DNA from: Blastococcus sp. URHD0036
GTDB lineage: Bacteria > Actinomycetota > Actinomycetes > Mycobacteriales > Geodermatophilaceae
NCBI RefSeq assembly: GCF_000701365.1
Contig: NZ_JNIK01000017.1
Coordinates: 62,001 to 126,000 of the forward strand
Direction of reading: 5' to 3'
Length of the DNA: 64,000 bases
The notes under the pieces are model-generated. The model worked only from the letters and a program-made list of their open reading frames with translations, searched no databases and had not been told where the DNA came from. Of the stretch, positions 17,205 through 25,809 are shown piece by piece. Made by a program: the position numbers and the translations under genes. Position 1 is the first letter of the stretch. Every line of letters begins with the position of its first letter.

Positions 17205-18025
17205 CCGGCCCGCTGGACGGCCGGCGGGCGATCGTCGTCGGCGGAGGCAGCGGCCTCGGCCTGGCGAGCGCCCGGCTGCTCGCCCGCGACGGCGCGACCG
17301 TCACCCTCGCCGGCCGCACCGGGACGAAGCTCGAGGCCGCCCGCGAGGAGTTCGCCGCCGAGGGGCTGACCGTCTCCACCGCCGTCTGCGACGCCCTGGA
17401 CGCCGGCTCGGTCCGGGACGCGGTCGCCGCGGCGGCCGACGACGAGGGCCGGCTGCACATCGCCGTCGTCGTCCCCGGGACGGCGCGGATGTCCTCGGTG
17501 CTCCTCTACGGCGACGATGACTTCAGCGCCGACGTCGACGGCAACGTGCGCCCGGTCTTCCTGCTGCTGAAGTACGCCGGCCAGGCGATGCTGCGCGCCG
17601 GCTCCGGGTCGTTCGTGGCCATCTCGTCGACCGCCGCCGCCTTCTCCGCGCGCTACCTGGCCGGGTACAGCGCCGGCAAGGCCGCCGTCGACCAGCTGGT
17701 GCGGGTCGCCGCCGACGAGCTGGGCCGGTACGGGATCCGGGTCAACTCGGTGCGGCCGGGGATGACGCGGACGCCGTCCACCGGACGGTCGTTCGCGAAC
17801 GAGCCGCTGATGGCGGCGTTCCTGGAGGAGCAGCCGATCGCCCGGCACGGCGAGCCGGACGACGTCGCCGCCGCGGTCCGGTACTTCGCCGGCCCCGAGT
17901 CGTCGTGGACCACCGGCCAGCTGCTGGCCGTCGACGGCGGCAACACGCTGCGGTCGTTCGTCGACTACGAGGGGCTGATCCCGCTGGCCGATCCGCGCGT
18001 GGACATCCTGGGAGAGGCACCGTGA
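17201..18025 (+). CDS. SDR family oxidoreductase
   Basis: A 274-residue short-chain dehydrogenase. Cofactor site VVGGGSGLGLAS, catalytic serine in AISSTAAAF and active site YSAGK are visible; the usual NNAG is replaced by VPGTA, a variant seen in divergent SDRs. The C-terminal extension of about 25 residues after LLAVDGGNTLR is longer than usual. GTG 17201 overlaps the NTF2-like stop (GTGA), and its own stop overlaps the next start the same way, so translation is coupled through three genes. Confidence 0.88.
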   Translation: MTGPLDGRRAIVVGGGSGLGLASARLLARDGATVTLAGRTGTKLEAAREEFAAEGLTVSTAVCDALDAGSVRDAVAAAADDEGRLHIAVVVPGTARMSSVLLYGDDDFSADVDGNVRPVFLLLKYAGQAMLRAGSGSFVAISSTAAAFSARYLAGYSAGKAAVDQLVRVAADELGRYGIRVNSVRPGMTRTPSTGRSFANEPLMAAFLEEQPIARHGEPDDVAAAVRYFAGPESSWTTGQLLAVDGGNTLRSFVDYEGLIPLADPRVDILGEAP

Positions 18026-18954
18026 CCGCCCAGCTCAGCCTGAACCTCCCCTCGTTCGCCGCCGAGCCGCCCGGCGACTGGGAGCACCTGTTCGACGTCG
18101 CCCGCGCGGCCGACGTCACCGGCGTCGACCGGGTGGTGCTGTCCGACCACGTCGTCTTCGGGGAGCACCTCGACGAGTACGGCCGCCCGGAGATCGGCGG
18201 TGCCGCGGGCGGGAAGCAGCCGACCGGGCCGGACGGGCTGTGGCTGGAGCCGCTGACCACGCTGTCGGTGGTCGCCGGGATGACGAGTCGCGTCCGGCTG
18301 GGCACGAACATCATCGTCGCGGCGCTGCGCCGGCCCGTGGTGCTGGCCAAGTCGACGTCGACGCTGGACGTGCTCTCCCGCGGCCGGCTGGACCTCGGGG
18401 TCGGGGCGGGCTGGCAGCGCGAGGAGTACGAGGCCGCCGGGCTGCCGTTCGAGGGCCGCGGGAAGCTGCTCGACTCCACCCTCGACGTCGTGCAGACCCT
18501 CTGGCGGGAGCAGCGGGCCTCGTACTCGTCGGAGTTCCTGTCGTTCGAGGGCATCCACCAGATGCCCAAGCCGGTCCAGGCCGGCGGCGTGCCGATCTGG
18601 GTCAGCGGCACCCTGCACGGCGCCGTGCTCCGCCGGATCGCCCGCTTCGGGTCCGGCTGGATCCCGTGGGGTCCGGACGCGGCCGACCCCGCCGCGATCG
18701 GCCGCATGCGGGAGGGGGTCGCCGCGCTCGGCCGCGACCCGTCCGGCCTGCAGGTGGTCGGTACGCTGCCCACCGTGACGACGCCCGACGGGCGGGTGGA
18801 CGTCGCGGCCACCGTCGACGCGATCGGCCCGCTGGTCGAGGCCGGGTACACCGACCTGCGCGGCAAGGTGCCGTTCCCCACCGCCGGCCAGTCGGCGATC
18901 GAGGACGTCCTCGGCCCGCTGGTCACGGCGTTCCGGCAGGCGGTCGGCCGGTGA
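18022..18954 (+). CDS. LLM class F420-dependent oxidoreductase
   Basis: A 310-residue luciferase-like monooxygenase. The TIM-barrel pattern is VVLSDHVVFGE, VRLGTNIIVAALRRPVVLAKSTSTLDVLSRGRLDLGVGAGWQREEY and PVQAGGVPIWVSG. The RLGTNI and GRLDLGVGAGW motifs are characteristic of actinobacterial F420-dependent members. It probably transfers hydride to or from a ketone, alcohol or enoyl intermediate using F420. Third gene of the NTF2-SDR-LLM operon; ends 2 nt from the convergent TetR gene. Confidence 0.9.
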   Translation: MTAQLSLNLPSFAAEPPGDWEHLFDVARAADVTGVDRVVLSDHVVFGEHLDEYGRPEIGGAAGGKQPTGPDGLWLEPLTTLSVVAGMTSRVRLGTNIIVAALRRPVVLAKSTSTLDVLSRGRLDLGVGAGWQREEYEAAGLPFEGRGKLLDSTLDVVQTLWREQRASYSSEFLSFEGIHQMPKPVQAGGVPIWVSGTLHGAVLRRIARFGSGWIPWGPDAADPAAIGRMREGVAALGRDPSGLQVVGTLPTVTTPDGRVDVAATVDAIGPLVEAGYTDLRGKVPFPTAGQSAIEDVLGPLVTAFRQAVGR

Positions 18955-18956
18955 CG

Positions 18957-19544
18957 TCAGCCGGTCGGGTCGTCGATCAGGGCCTGCAGGGCGCGGGCGT
19001 AGACCGCGAGGACCTCGGCCGTCGGTCGGCCGGCCAGCCCGGTGTCGGGCCGGCCGCGCAGGTCGAACAGCAGGCCGTTGACCTGCGTCGCGACGAGCCG
19101 CGCCCGCAGTTCCCGGTCGGGACCGGTCAGCCGCTCGGCCAGCGGTGCGACGACGTGCCGGTCGGCCGACGCCTCCAGGTAGCTGCGCACCTCCGGGCGG
19201 TCGATCGCCCCGATCAGCGCGGCGTAGGTGGAGATCGCAGCACCTCCGCGGACGGTGAGCAGCCGCTCGAGGATCAGCCGGCCGAGGTCCTCCAGCGGTC
19301 CCTCGGCCAGGCCGCGGAAGGCCTCGTCGACCGTCATGGTCTGCAGGAAGAGGGCCTCCTTGGAGCCGAAGTGCCGGATCACCAGGGAGGGGTCCACGCC
19401 GGCCGCCGCCGCGACCTCGCGCACCGACACGGCGTCGTAGCTCTTGGCCCCGAAGAGCCGCGCGGCGGCCGTCCGGATCGCCTCCTGGACGTGCGTGGAG
19501 GGCGGGCGTCCACGCCCGCGACGCACCACACCGGAATCGGTCAC
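18957..19544 (-). CDS. TetR family regulator divergent from P450
   Basis: A 195-residue repressor-like protein. The N-terminal helix-turn-helix (residues about 20-65) reads AIRTAAARLFGAKSYDAVSVREVAAAAGVDPSLVIRHFGSKEALF. The ligand domain ends in a TetR_C-like QVNGLLFDL segment. GTG 19544 has no obvious ribosome site. It is divergent from the P450 across 65 nt that contain a strong dyad, so it most likely represses the P450-ferredoxin-ligase operon and itself until a substrate binds. Confidence 0.88.
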   Translation of the reverse strand: MTDSGVVRRGRGRPPSTHVQEAIRTAAARLFGAKSYDAVSVREVAAAAGVDPSLVIRHFGSKEALFLQTMTVDEAFRGLAEGPLEDLGRLILERLLTVRGGAAISTYAALIGAIDRPEVRSYLEASADRHVVAPLAERLTGPDRELRARLVATQVNGLLFDLRGRPDTGLAGRPTAEVLAVYARALQALIDDPTG

Positions 19545-19563
19545 GGGGACGAGTATGCATTTC

Positions 19564-19580
19564 TGCCAACAGCGTTGACA
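19564..19580. promoter_or_regulatory. probable TetR operator between TetR and P450 genes
   Basis: TGCCAACAGCGTTGACA is a 17-bp pseudopalindrome (TGYCAAC-AGC-GTTGRCA, one mismatched pair). Its right end TTGACA is a good -35 for the P450 gene; a weak -10 (GAGGAT) follows 17 nt later and would give a nearly leaderless transcript. The position suits repression of both divergent genes. Confidence 0.65.
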
Positions 19581-19609
19581 GTTGTGTCCCCCGTCACGAG
19601 GATGAGCGC

Positions 19610-20878
19610 ATGACCGCGACGATGGCCGGCACCGACCGGGTCGAGATCGACTTCTCCGTCTACAACCCGTTCACGCCGGAGTTCTCCGCCGACCCGTGGC
19701 CCACCCTCGACCGGCTGCTGCGCGAGTACCCGGTCGCCTACCACCGCGACATGGGCATGTGGTTCGTGACGCAGCACGACCTGGCCCAGGAGGTGCTGCG
19801 CAGCCCGCGGTTCAGCACCCGGATGTCGGACTGGAACAACGCCCCGGCGTCCAAGCCGGAGTCGGAGTGGACGCTGTACGAGGAGGTGCAGCAGTTCTCG
19901 ATGCTCAACGTCGACCCGGGCGAGCACCAGCGGCTGCGCCGGCTCACCGCGCCGGCGTTCTCCCGCCGGGTGATGGACCAGATCGAGGCGCGCATCCGCG
20001 ACAACATCTCCGAGGTCTTCGACGAGCTGCCCAGCCAGACGGAGTTCGACGCCTCCACCGGCATCGCGGACAAGATCCCGATCCGGGCCATCGCCCGCAT
20101 GGTCGGCGTCCCCGCCGAGGCGGAGTCCCTGTTCGTGCACGGCCTGGGCTGGAACGCCGTCCGTGCCACCAACCCCATGTACGCCGCCGAGCGGGACACC
20201 TACATCCAGGGCACCCTCCCCGGGCTGGAGTACCTCTTCGAGAGCGTCGCCGAGCACCGCGCCGCCGCCGAGGCGGGCCGGGGCAGCGACGACTTCATCG
20301 GCACCCTGGTCGCCACCGAGGTCGACGGTCAGCGGCTGTCCGACGCGGAGATCGTGTCCGTGGTCATCGCCGTGGTGGTCGCCGGCGCCGACACCGCGGT
20401 CGACCTGCACACGCTGGCCCTGCAGGCCTTCCTGCAGCACCCCGACCAGTGGGCCCTGCTCGGTGAGCGCCCCGAGCTCATGGAGGACGCGATCCTCGAG
20501 ATCCTGCGCTGGGGCGCGCACGGCAAGTTCGGCGGCATCCCGCGCTTCCCGTACGAGGACATCGAGATGGGCGGCCAGGTGTTCGAGAAGGGCTCCTTCG
20601 TGATGCCGCTGTTCGCCACCGCCTTCATCGACGAGAAGAAGTGGGCCGAGCCGCGCCGCTTCGACATCACCCGCAGCCACGCCGGCAACCTCGTGTTCGG
20701 CGCCGGGCCGCACCTGTGCATCGGCCTCAACCTGGTCAAGGTGCAGGGCAAGCTCATGCTCGAGGAGTTCCGCCGCCGCTTCGGCGACACCGCCCGCATC
20801 GACGGCGAGATCGAGTACGACGCCGGGCACTGGAACGCGCGGCGCATCACGAAGCTGCCGATCCGCACCGGCGCCTGA
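19610..20878 (+). CDS. cytochrome P450
   Basis: A soluble bacterial P450 of 422 residues. Heme-binding loop FGAGPHLCIG (Cys370), I-helix oxygen-activation motif VVAGADTAVD, K-helix EILR and the meander are present. The N-terminus (FSVYNPFTPEFSADPWP) lacks a membrane anchor, as usual in bacteria. It hydroxylates a lipophilic substrate using electrons from the 3Fe-4S ferredoxin encoded 34 nt downstream; no reductase gene is nearby. ATG 19610 follows GAGGATGAG. Subfamily was not assigned. Confidence 0.95.
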   Translation: MTATMAGTDRVEIDFSVYNPFTPEFSADPWPTLDRLLREYPVAYHRDMGMWFVTQHDLAQEVLRSPRFSTRMSDWNNAPASKPESEWTLYEEVQQFSMLNVDPGEHQRLRRLTAPAFSRRVMDQIEARIRDNISEVFDELPSQTEFDASTGIADKIPIRAIARMVGVPAEAESLFVHGLGWNAVRATNPMYAAERDTYIQGTLPGLEYLFESVAEHRAAAEAGRGSDDFIGTLVATEVDGQRLSDAEIVSVVIAVVVAGADTAVDLHTLALQAFLQHPDQWALLGERPELMEDAILEILRWGAHGKFGGIPRFPYEDIEMGGQVFEKGSFVMPLFATAFIDEKKWAEPRRFDITRSHAGNLVFGAGPHLCIGLNLVKVQGKLMLEEFRRRFGDTARIDGEIEYDAGHWNARRITKLPIRTGA

Positions 20879-20911
20879 CGGCACCGGCGACAACAGCAGA
20901 GGGAGGGCCAG

Positions 20912-21100
20912 ATGCGGGTCGAGGTGCACCGTGACCGGTGCCTGGCGACGGCGGCGTGCGTCTACACCGCCCCGGGCGTCTTCGACGTCGGGGACGACGC
21001 GGTCGTCGTGGTGATCGGCGATCCGGAGAGCGACCCGGAGGCGGTCCGCAACGCCGTCCTCGAGTGCCCGGTGGCGGCGCTGGAGCTGATCGAGGACTGA
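20912..21100 (+). CDS. [3Fe-4S] ferredoxin partner of P450
   Basis: A 62-residue single-cluster ferredoxin. Cluster residues are Cys10 and Cys16 (CLATAAC, with Ala where a fourth cysteine would be) and Cys52 in ECPVAAL, followed by the conserved APGVFDVGDD loop near residue 20. Three cysteines mean a 3Fe-4S cluster, the usual redox partner of actinobacterial P450s. ATG 20912 follows GGGAGGG. Its stop TGA overlaps a CTG that appears to start the next gene. Confidence 0.93.
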   Translation: MRVEVHRDRCLATAACVYTAPGVFDVGDDAVVVVIGDPESDPEAVRNAVLECPVAALELIED

Positions 21101-22902
21101 GCGCCGCCGACCCCTCCGACGCCGTCCGGGAGCTGCTCATCCGGCTGGCCACGATCGGCGACCACGGCGATCCCGCCGACTACCGCGACGTCTACACGGA
21201 CGACGTGGAGTGGCGGTGGGGCGCCGACGTGCAGCGCGGCGTCGACGCCGTCGTCGCGGCCGCCACGCAGCGGCGGGCCGAGGGCTCCAGCGGCCCGGGC
21301 AGCGGCACCCGGCACGAGGTCGCGCCGCGCGTCGTCCGGGTCGACGGCGACACGGCGACGGCGGCGTCGTCCTTCCGGTTCGTGCGGGCGGACGGCGAGG
21401 TGCTGGTGGCCGGCAGCTACGCCGACGACCTGGTGCGCACCCCCGCCGGCTGGCGGATCCGCCGGCGCGAGGTCCGGGTGCCGGCCCGCTCGGTGGCCGG
21501 ACTGCTCGCCGCCGCGGCCGAGGACGCCCCCGATGTCATCGCACTCGTCGCGGGCGACCGGCGGCTCACCTACCGCGAGCTGGACACCGCGGTGCGCGAC
21601 CGGGCGGCCGGGTGGTCGGCGGCCGGGCTGCGGAGGGCCGACCGGGTGGCCGTGCTGGCGGTCCCGACACTCGACCGCGCGGTGGAGATGCTCGCCGTCG
21701 TCGCGGCCGGCGGGGTGCTGGTGCCGCTCAACCCGCGGTACACCGATGCCGAGGTCCGCGGGATCCTCCAGCCGGCCCGCTGCCGCTTCCTGCTCGCGCC
21801 GCCGTCGGGAGCCGGGCACGACCTGCTCACCGACGTCGAGCACGCCGACGCCGGTCTCGCCGCGATCCAGTTCACCTCCGGCAGCACCGGCCGGCCCAAG
21901 GGCGCGATGCTCCGCGAGGAGCCGATGCTCCTCAGCGCCGCGGGCTGGGCCGCCACCGTCGGACTGCGCCGCGGCGACGTCTTCCCGGTCACCTATCCCC
22001 TGGCGCACGTCGGCGGGTTCAAGACCGCCCTGCTCTCGCCGTTCACCGCCCGCGCCACCGTCGTCCTGCTGCCCGAGGTCTCCCGGACCTCGCTGGTGGG
22101 GATGGCGCGCGAGCTCCCGATGAGCGTGCTGAGCGCGCCGCCGGCCGCACTGGGCTACCTGCTGGAGGCCGTCCGGTCCGGCGAGCTGCCCCGCCCGGCC
22201 GCGCTGCGGACCGTCGTCACCGGGTCCGCCGTGGTCTCCCCCGAGCTGGTGCGGGCGGTGGTCGACGAGCTGGGCGCGGCCGACGTCGTCGTCGCCTACG
22301 GGCTCACCGAGGCCACCGGCGTCGTCACGATGACCCGGCCCGGCGACCCGGTCGAGCTGGTCTGCGAGACGATCGGCGCCCCGGTGGAGGACGTCGCGGT
22401 GCGGGTCCGGCCCGACGGCCCGCCCGGCACGGTCGGCGACCTCGAGGTGCGCGGCCCGACCGTGATGGCCGGCTACCTGGACGACGCCGCGGCCACCGCT
22501 GCCGCCGTGGACGCCGACGGCTGGCTGCGCACCGGCGACCTCGCCCGGATCGGCGACGACGGCTACGTGCGGATCGTCGGCCGGTCCGCCGACACGGTCA
22601 TCGTCGGGGGCTTCAACGTCCACCCGGCCGAGGTGGAGCGGGTGCTCGCGGCGCACCCGGCGGTACGCGAGGCCGCCGTCGTGGGCGCGCCCGACGAGCG
22701 GGTCGGCGAGGTGCCGGTCGCCTTCGTCGTCCTCCGCCCCGGGACCGCGGCGACCGGGGCGGAGCTGGGCGCCTGGTGCGCCGGCTCGCTGGCCGACTTC
22801 AAGGTGCCCCGCCGGCTGCGGCTGCTCGAGGACCTCCCCCGCACCGCCGGCGGCAAGGTCGCCCGCGAGGAACTGCGCCGGCTCGCGCCCGACGTCGGCT
22901 GA
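21097..22902 (+). CDS. NTF2-like domain fused to AMP-forming acyl-CoA ligase, probable CTG start
   Basis: A fusion of about 601 residues. Residues 1-125 are an NTF2/SnoaL-like domain (VRELLIRLATIGDHGDPADYRDVYTDDVEWRW, RTPAGWRIRRREVRV). Residues about 135-600 are an ANL ligase with P-loop FTSGSTGRPKGAM, A5 YGLTEATGV, A7 RTGDLARIGDDGYVRIVGRSAD and catalytic lysine RTAGGKVAREEL. There is no ATG or GTG just before the NTF2 domain. CTG 21097 overlaps the ferredoxin stop as CTGA, with GAGGA upstream, copying the many GTGA/ATGA junctions here. GTG 21064 inside the ferredoxin is the alternative. Expected to activate the acid formed after P450 oxidation. Confidence 0.85.
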   Translation: MSAADPSDAVRELLIRLATIGDHGDPADYRDVYTDDVEWRWGADVQRGVDAVVAAATQRRAEGSSGPGSGTRHEVAPRVVRVDGDTATAASSFRFVRADGEVLVAGSYADDLVRTPAGWRIRRREVRVPARSVAGLLAAAAEDAPDVIALVAGDRRLTYRELDTAVRDRAAGWSAAGLRRADRVAVLAVPTLDRAVEMLAVVAAGGVLVPLNPRYTDAEVRGILQPARCRFLLAPPSGAGHDLLTDVEHADAGLAAIQFTSGSTGRPKGAMLREEPMLLSAAGWAATVGLRRGDVFPVTYPLAHVGGFKTALLSPFTARATVVLLPEVSRTSLVGMARELPMSVLSAPPAALGYLLEAVRSGELPRPAALRTVVTGSAVVSPELVRAVVDELGAADVVVAYGLTEATGVVTMTRPGDPVELVCETIGAPVEDVAVRVRPDGPPGTVGDLEVRGPTVMAGYLDDAAATAAAVDADGWLRTGDLARIGDDGYVRIVGRSADTVIVGGFNVHPAEVERVLAAHPAVREAAVVGAPDERVGEVPVAFVVLRPGTAATGAELGAWCAGSLADFKVPRRLRLLEDLPRTAGGKVAREELRRLAPDVG

Positions 22903-22903
22903 C

Positions 22904-23671
22904 CTACCGGGCCCGCCGCACGACCCGCGGGCCGATGAGCTGCGCGGCCCGGTCGGTGAACTCCCGGACGAGCCGGCCGGTGGACTGCGCCGTCGTCCCG
23001 GAGGCCCGGTGCAGCGGATAGGTGACGCCCATCCCGACCAGCACGCCGCCCGGCAGCCCGGCCACGGCCGCGACCCCGCCGACGTCCAGGTGCGTCTCCT
23101 CGCGGACCTCGGCCCACCCGCGCTCGCGGACCAGCTCGACGTCGCGCCGGAGCAGCTCCGGATCGGTGAGCGTCCGCGGCGTCACCGCCGGCAGCGGGCC
23201 CGCCAGCAGCGCGGGCAGCGCGTCGGGGCGTGCGGCCAGGACGGCCCGGCCGATCGCGGTCGCGTGCAGGGGCGTCGAGCCGAGCTGGTCCTGCTCCACG
23301 GCGCGCACCGCGTGGCCACTCTCGGCCAGGTCGAGCAGCACGACGTCCAGCGACTCGACGAGGAAGCACCGGACCGTCTCCTGCGTCGCGTCCCGGAGCT
23401 CCAGCACGAGCGGGCGCACCACCTCGGTCAGCGTCGTCCGCTCCATCACCCGCTGGCCGACGACGGCGCAGCGCAGCGTCAGTCCCCACCGGGCGTCGGC
23501 GTCCCGGCGCACCCAGCCGGCGGCCTCCAGGGTGGCCAGCGTCCGCTGGACCGTCGACTTCGGCAGACCGAGCTGCCGGGCGAGTGCGCTGACACCCACG
23601 CCGTCGCTCAGGCTGAGCTCCTCCAGCACGGTCAGCGCGGTGACCGCGCTGCGGTTCCCCTCGTCCGCCAC
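22904..23671 (-). CDS. IclR family transcriptional regulator
   Basis: A 255-residue regulator. The winged helix-turn-helix (residues about 8-65) reads AVTALTVLEELSLSDGVGVSALARQLGLPKSTVQRTLATLE. The effector domain contains LHATAIGRAVLA and the closing GVLVGMGVTYPL region. IclR proteins repress or activate catabolic operons in response to small acids and usually control their own operon. GTG 23671 lies 3 nt after the upstream SDR stop, so it is the last gene of the operon starting at 27999. That operon's promoter carries the most symmetrical copy of the shared 16-bp dyad, making this the best candidate regulator for that set. Confidence 0.92.
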   Translation of the reverse strand: MADEGNRSAVTALTVLEELSLSDGVGVSALARQLGLPKSTVQRTLATLEAAGWVRRDADARWGLTLRCAVVGQRVMERTTLTEVVRPLVLELRDATQETVRCFLVESLDVVLLDLAESGHAVRAVEQDQLGSTPLHATAIGRAVLAARPDALPALLAGPLPAVTPRTLTDPELLRRDVELVRERGWAEVREETHLDVGGVAAVAGLPGGVLVGMGVTYPLHRASGTTAQSTGRLVREFTDRAAQLIGPRVVRRAR

Positions 23672-23674
23672 CGC

Positions 23675-24568
23675 TCAGCCCGCCGCGGGGTCAGGCAGGC
23701 CGGCGGCCCGGGCGGGCACGGTGGCGCCGGTCAGGTCGCGGACGGCGGCGATGCTCCCCGCGAGGCGGTCGGCGGTGAGCTCGGCGTCGAAGACCCCCGC
23801 GTTCCGGACCATCGCGTACCGGGCCACCCGGCCGCCACCGGCGGAGAAGATCTCGCCCGTCGCCTCGTTCTCCCGGCTGCAGAGGTAGACCACGGCCTCG
23901 GCCGCCAGCCGCGGCGGGTAGAGCCGCTTCAGGCGGTCGGCCACCTCCGGCGGGCCGCCCTTGGCCAGCCGCGAGTACGCGACCGGGCAGAGGCCGTTGA
24001 CCCCGATCCCGTGCGCCGCACCGGTCAGCGCGGCGTCGGCGTCCAGGCCGATCAGGCCCGCCTTGCCCGCGGCGTAGGGCGCGTTGTGGCCCATGCCGAG
24101 CATGGCGCCGGACATGACGTTGACGATCCGGCCGTACCCCTGCGCCCGCATGTGCGGCCAGACCCGGCGCATGAGCATGTACGGCCCGATGAGGTTGGTC
24201 CGCAGCACGCCTTCGACCTGCTCGTCCTCGAAGGCGTCCAGCTCGCCGAGGATCGAGCCCCCGGCGTTGTTGACCAGGACGTCGATCCGGCCGAAGGCCT
24301 CCAGCGCGCGGTCCACGATGGCGCGCGCGGCCTCGCCGGTCCCCACCGTCGTGGCGTCGGCCACCGCCGTGCCGCCCTCGGCGACGATGCCGTCGGCCAC
24401 GGAACGGGCGATGTCAGCCGACCCGGGCTCCAGCGTCGACGCCGCACCGCCGTAGTCGTTCACCACCACACTGGCGCCGCGGCGGGCGAGCAGCTGCGCG
24501 ATGTCGCGCCCCATCCCACGGCCGGCGCCGGTGACGATCGCGACCTGGCCGTCGAAGCGGATGCTCAC
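23675..24568 (-). CDS. SDR family oxidoreductase (HSD17B4/hydroxyacyl-CoA dehydrogenase-like)
   Basis: A 297-residue SDR. TGAGRGMGRDIA, VVVNDYGGAAS (the acidic loop of NAD-type multifunctional-enzyme dehydrogenases), LVNNAGGS, catalytic serine in VMSGAM and YAAGK are present. The C-terminal extension with GEIFSAGGGRVARYAMVRNAG is shared with peroxisomal MFE-2-like enzymes that oxidise 3-hydroxyacyl-CoA. GTG 24568 overlaps the DUF1214 stop (GTGA). It fits a beta-oxidation step. Confidence 0.88.
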   Translation of the reverse strand: MSIRFDGQVAIVTGAGRGMGRDIAQLLARRGASVVVNDYGGAASTLEPGSADIARSVADGIVAEGGTAVADATTVGTGEAARAIVDRALEAFGRIDVLVNNAGGSILGELDAFEDEQVEGVLRTNLIGPYMLMRRVWPHMRAQGYGRIVNVMSGAMLGMGHNAPYAAGKAGLIGLDADAALTGAAHGIGVNGLCPVAYSRLAKGGPPEVADRLKRLYPPRLAAEAVVYLCSRENEATGEIFSAGGGRVARYAMVRNAGVFDAELTADRLAGSIAAVRDLTGATVPARAAGLPDPAAG

Positions 24569-25809
24569 GCCGCGAACCTGCGCCGCACGGAGTCGCGCCG
24601 GCGGGCGATCTGCGCCGCCCGCTCGGCCGGGGACACCACCCCGGTCCCCGGCGAGAGGGAGTTCCGGATCCGGTCGTGCGGCACCACCGTGCACCGCGGC
24701 TCGGGCCCCCGGTCGGCGACGACCCAGCGCAGGACCATCGCCCCGGAGGGATGGCCCATCGTGTCCAGCCAGTTGGGGACGCCCGGGTCGCGGTGCGCCA
24801 CCACGGCCCGGAAGACCCCGTCGTCGTCGACGGTGGCCTGGCTGTCGTTGATGCTCGTGTGGCCGACGGCGTAGTCCAGCGACTCCCGCCACGGGTTGGT
24901 GAGGGCCACGCTCCAGTAGCGGGCGGGAACGGGCTCCACCTCGATCACCAGCGCCTCGTCCGGCGCCAGGTCGAAGTGCCCGTGGCTCATGATGTTCTCC
25001 TGCGCGCCGGTGTCCTCGGTCCGGGTGCGCGCCGGCGCGAAGGCGTTGCGCCAGAGCTCCCGGTCGGTGGTCTCCCGGTCGAGGTAGTAGTCCGTGATCG
25101 TCTCGAACCAGGAGCCGACCGCGCCGACCAGCGCCGCGACCCGCTCCGGCCGCCCGGGGTGCGCCGCCGTCGGGGCGGGCCCGTCGACCGCCTCGATCGT
25201 GACGGTGGCCGCCCGCTCTCTCTCCCAGTCGGAGAAGAACTGGCGCACGAACAGCGAGTCGGTGTCGTCGGTGGTCGGCAGCCAGTTCCCCTCGCGCGGC
25301 TCCGGCCCGAGCCAGAGCTCGAAGCTGCCGTCGGGTCCGACGGACATCTGGTCGGCGCGCAGGTTGCCGACCGTCCCGTTGCGCCCCTCCGTCTGGAAGC
25401 CCAGGTACCGGACCGAACCGGTCGAGCCCCGGACGCGGTAGGTGGTGCCGCCCCGGATTCGCGCGCTGCGGTACAGGGCGTCGGGGCAGTCGTGGCCGTA
25501 CTTGTAGACGTCGGTCCGCCAGGGGCTCAGCGCCGGGGAGGCGGGGTCGCACGCGGCCAGGGCCTGGTTCACCCCCACCTGCAGCATCGCCAGCAGGTGG
25601 CGGTATCCGGTGGACCGGTCGAGGTCGGTGTCCGGCAGGCCCGCGCCCCGGATCCGCTCCCCGGCCGCGCGCAGGGAGTCGCAGAAGCGGGCCCAGGCCT
25701 CCCCGTCGACGAGCTCGGCCACCGCCGCCGGGTCGGCGTCGGGGGCCTCGCTGATCGTGGCCGGCCGCCAGGTCAGGCCGGGCGCCGAGCCGCCAGGGCG
25801 GTCAGCCAC
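24565..25809 (-). CDS. DUF1214 domain-containing protein
   Basis: A 414-residue protein. The C-terminal half carries the DUF1214 signature (ARYWSVALTNPWRESLDYAVGHTSIN, then VVAHRDPGVPNWLDTMGH). The N-terminal half (YRHLLAMLQVGVNQALAACDPASP, KYGHDCPDALYRSARIRGGTTYRVRG) is common to catabolic-cluster members. No function is established for the family; it often sits next to sulfotransferases, SDRs or oxidoreductases in actinobacterial catabolic loci. GTG 25809 overlaps the sulfotransferase stop by 8 nt (GTGGCTGA). No signal peptide or membrane segment is visible. Confidence 0.85.
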   Translation of the reverse strand: MADRPGGSAPGLTWRPATISEAPDADPAAVAELVDGEAWARFCDSLRAAGERIRGAGLPDTDLDRSTGYRHLLAMLQVGVNQALAACDPASPALSPWRTDVYKYGHDCPDALYRSARIRGGTTYRVRGSTGSVRYLGFQTEGRNGTVGNLRADQMSVGPDGSFELWLGPEPREGNWLPTTDDTDSLFVRQFFSDWERERAATVTIEAVDGPAPTAAHPGRPERVAALVGAVGSWFETITDYYLDRETTDRELWRNAFAPARTRTEDTGAQENIMSHGHFDLAPDEALVIEVEPVPARYWSVALTNPWRESLDYAVGHTSINDSQATVDDDGVFRAVVAHRDPGVPNWLDTMGHPSGAMVLRWVVADRGPEPRCTVVPHDRIRNSLSPGTGVVSPAERAAQIARRRDSVRRRFAA

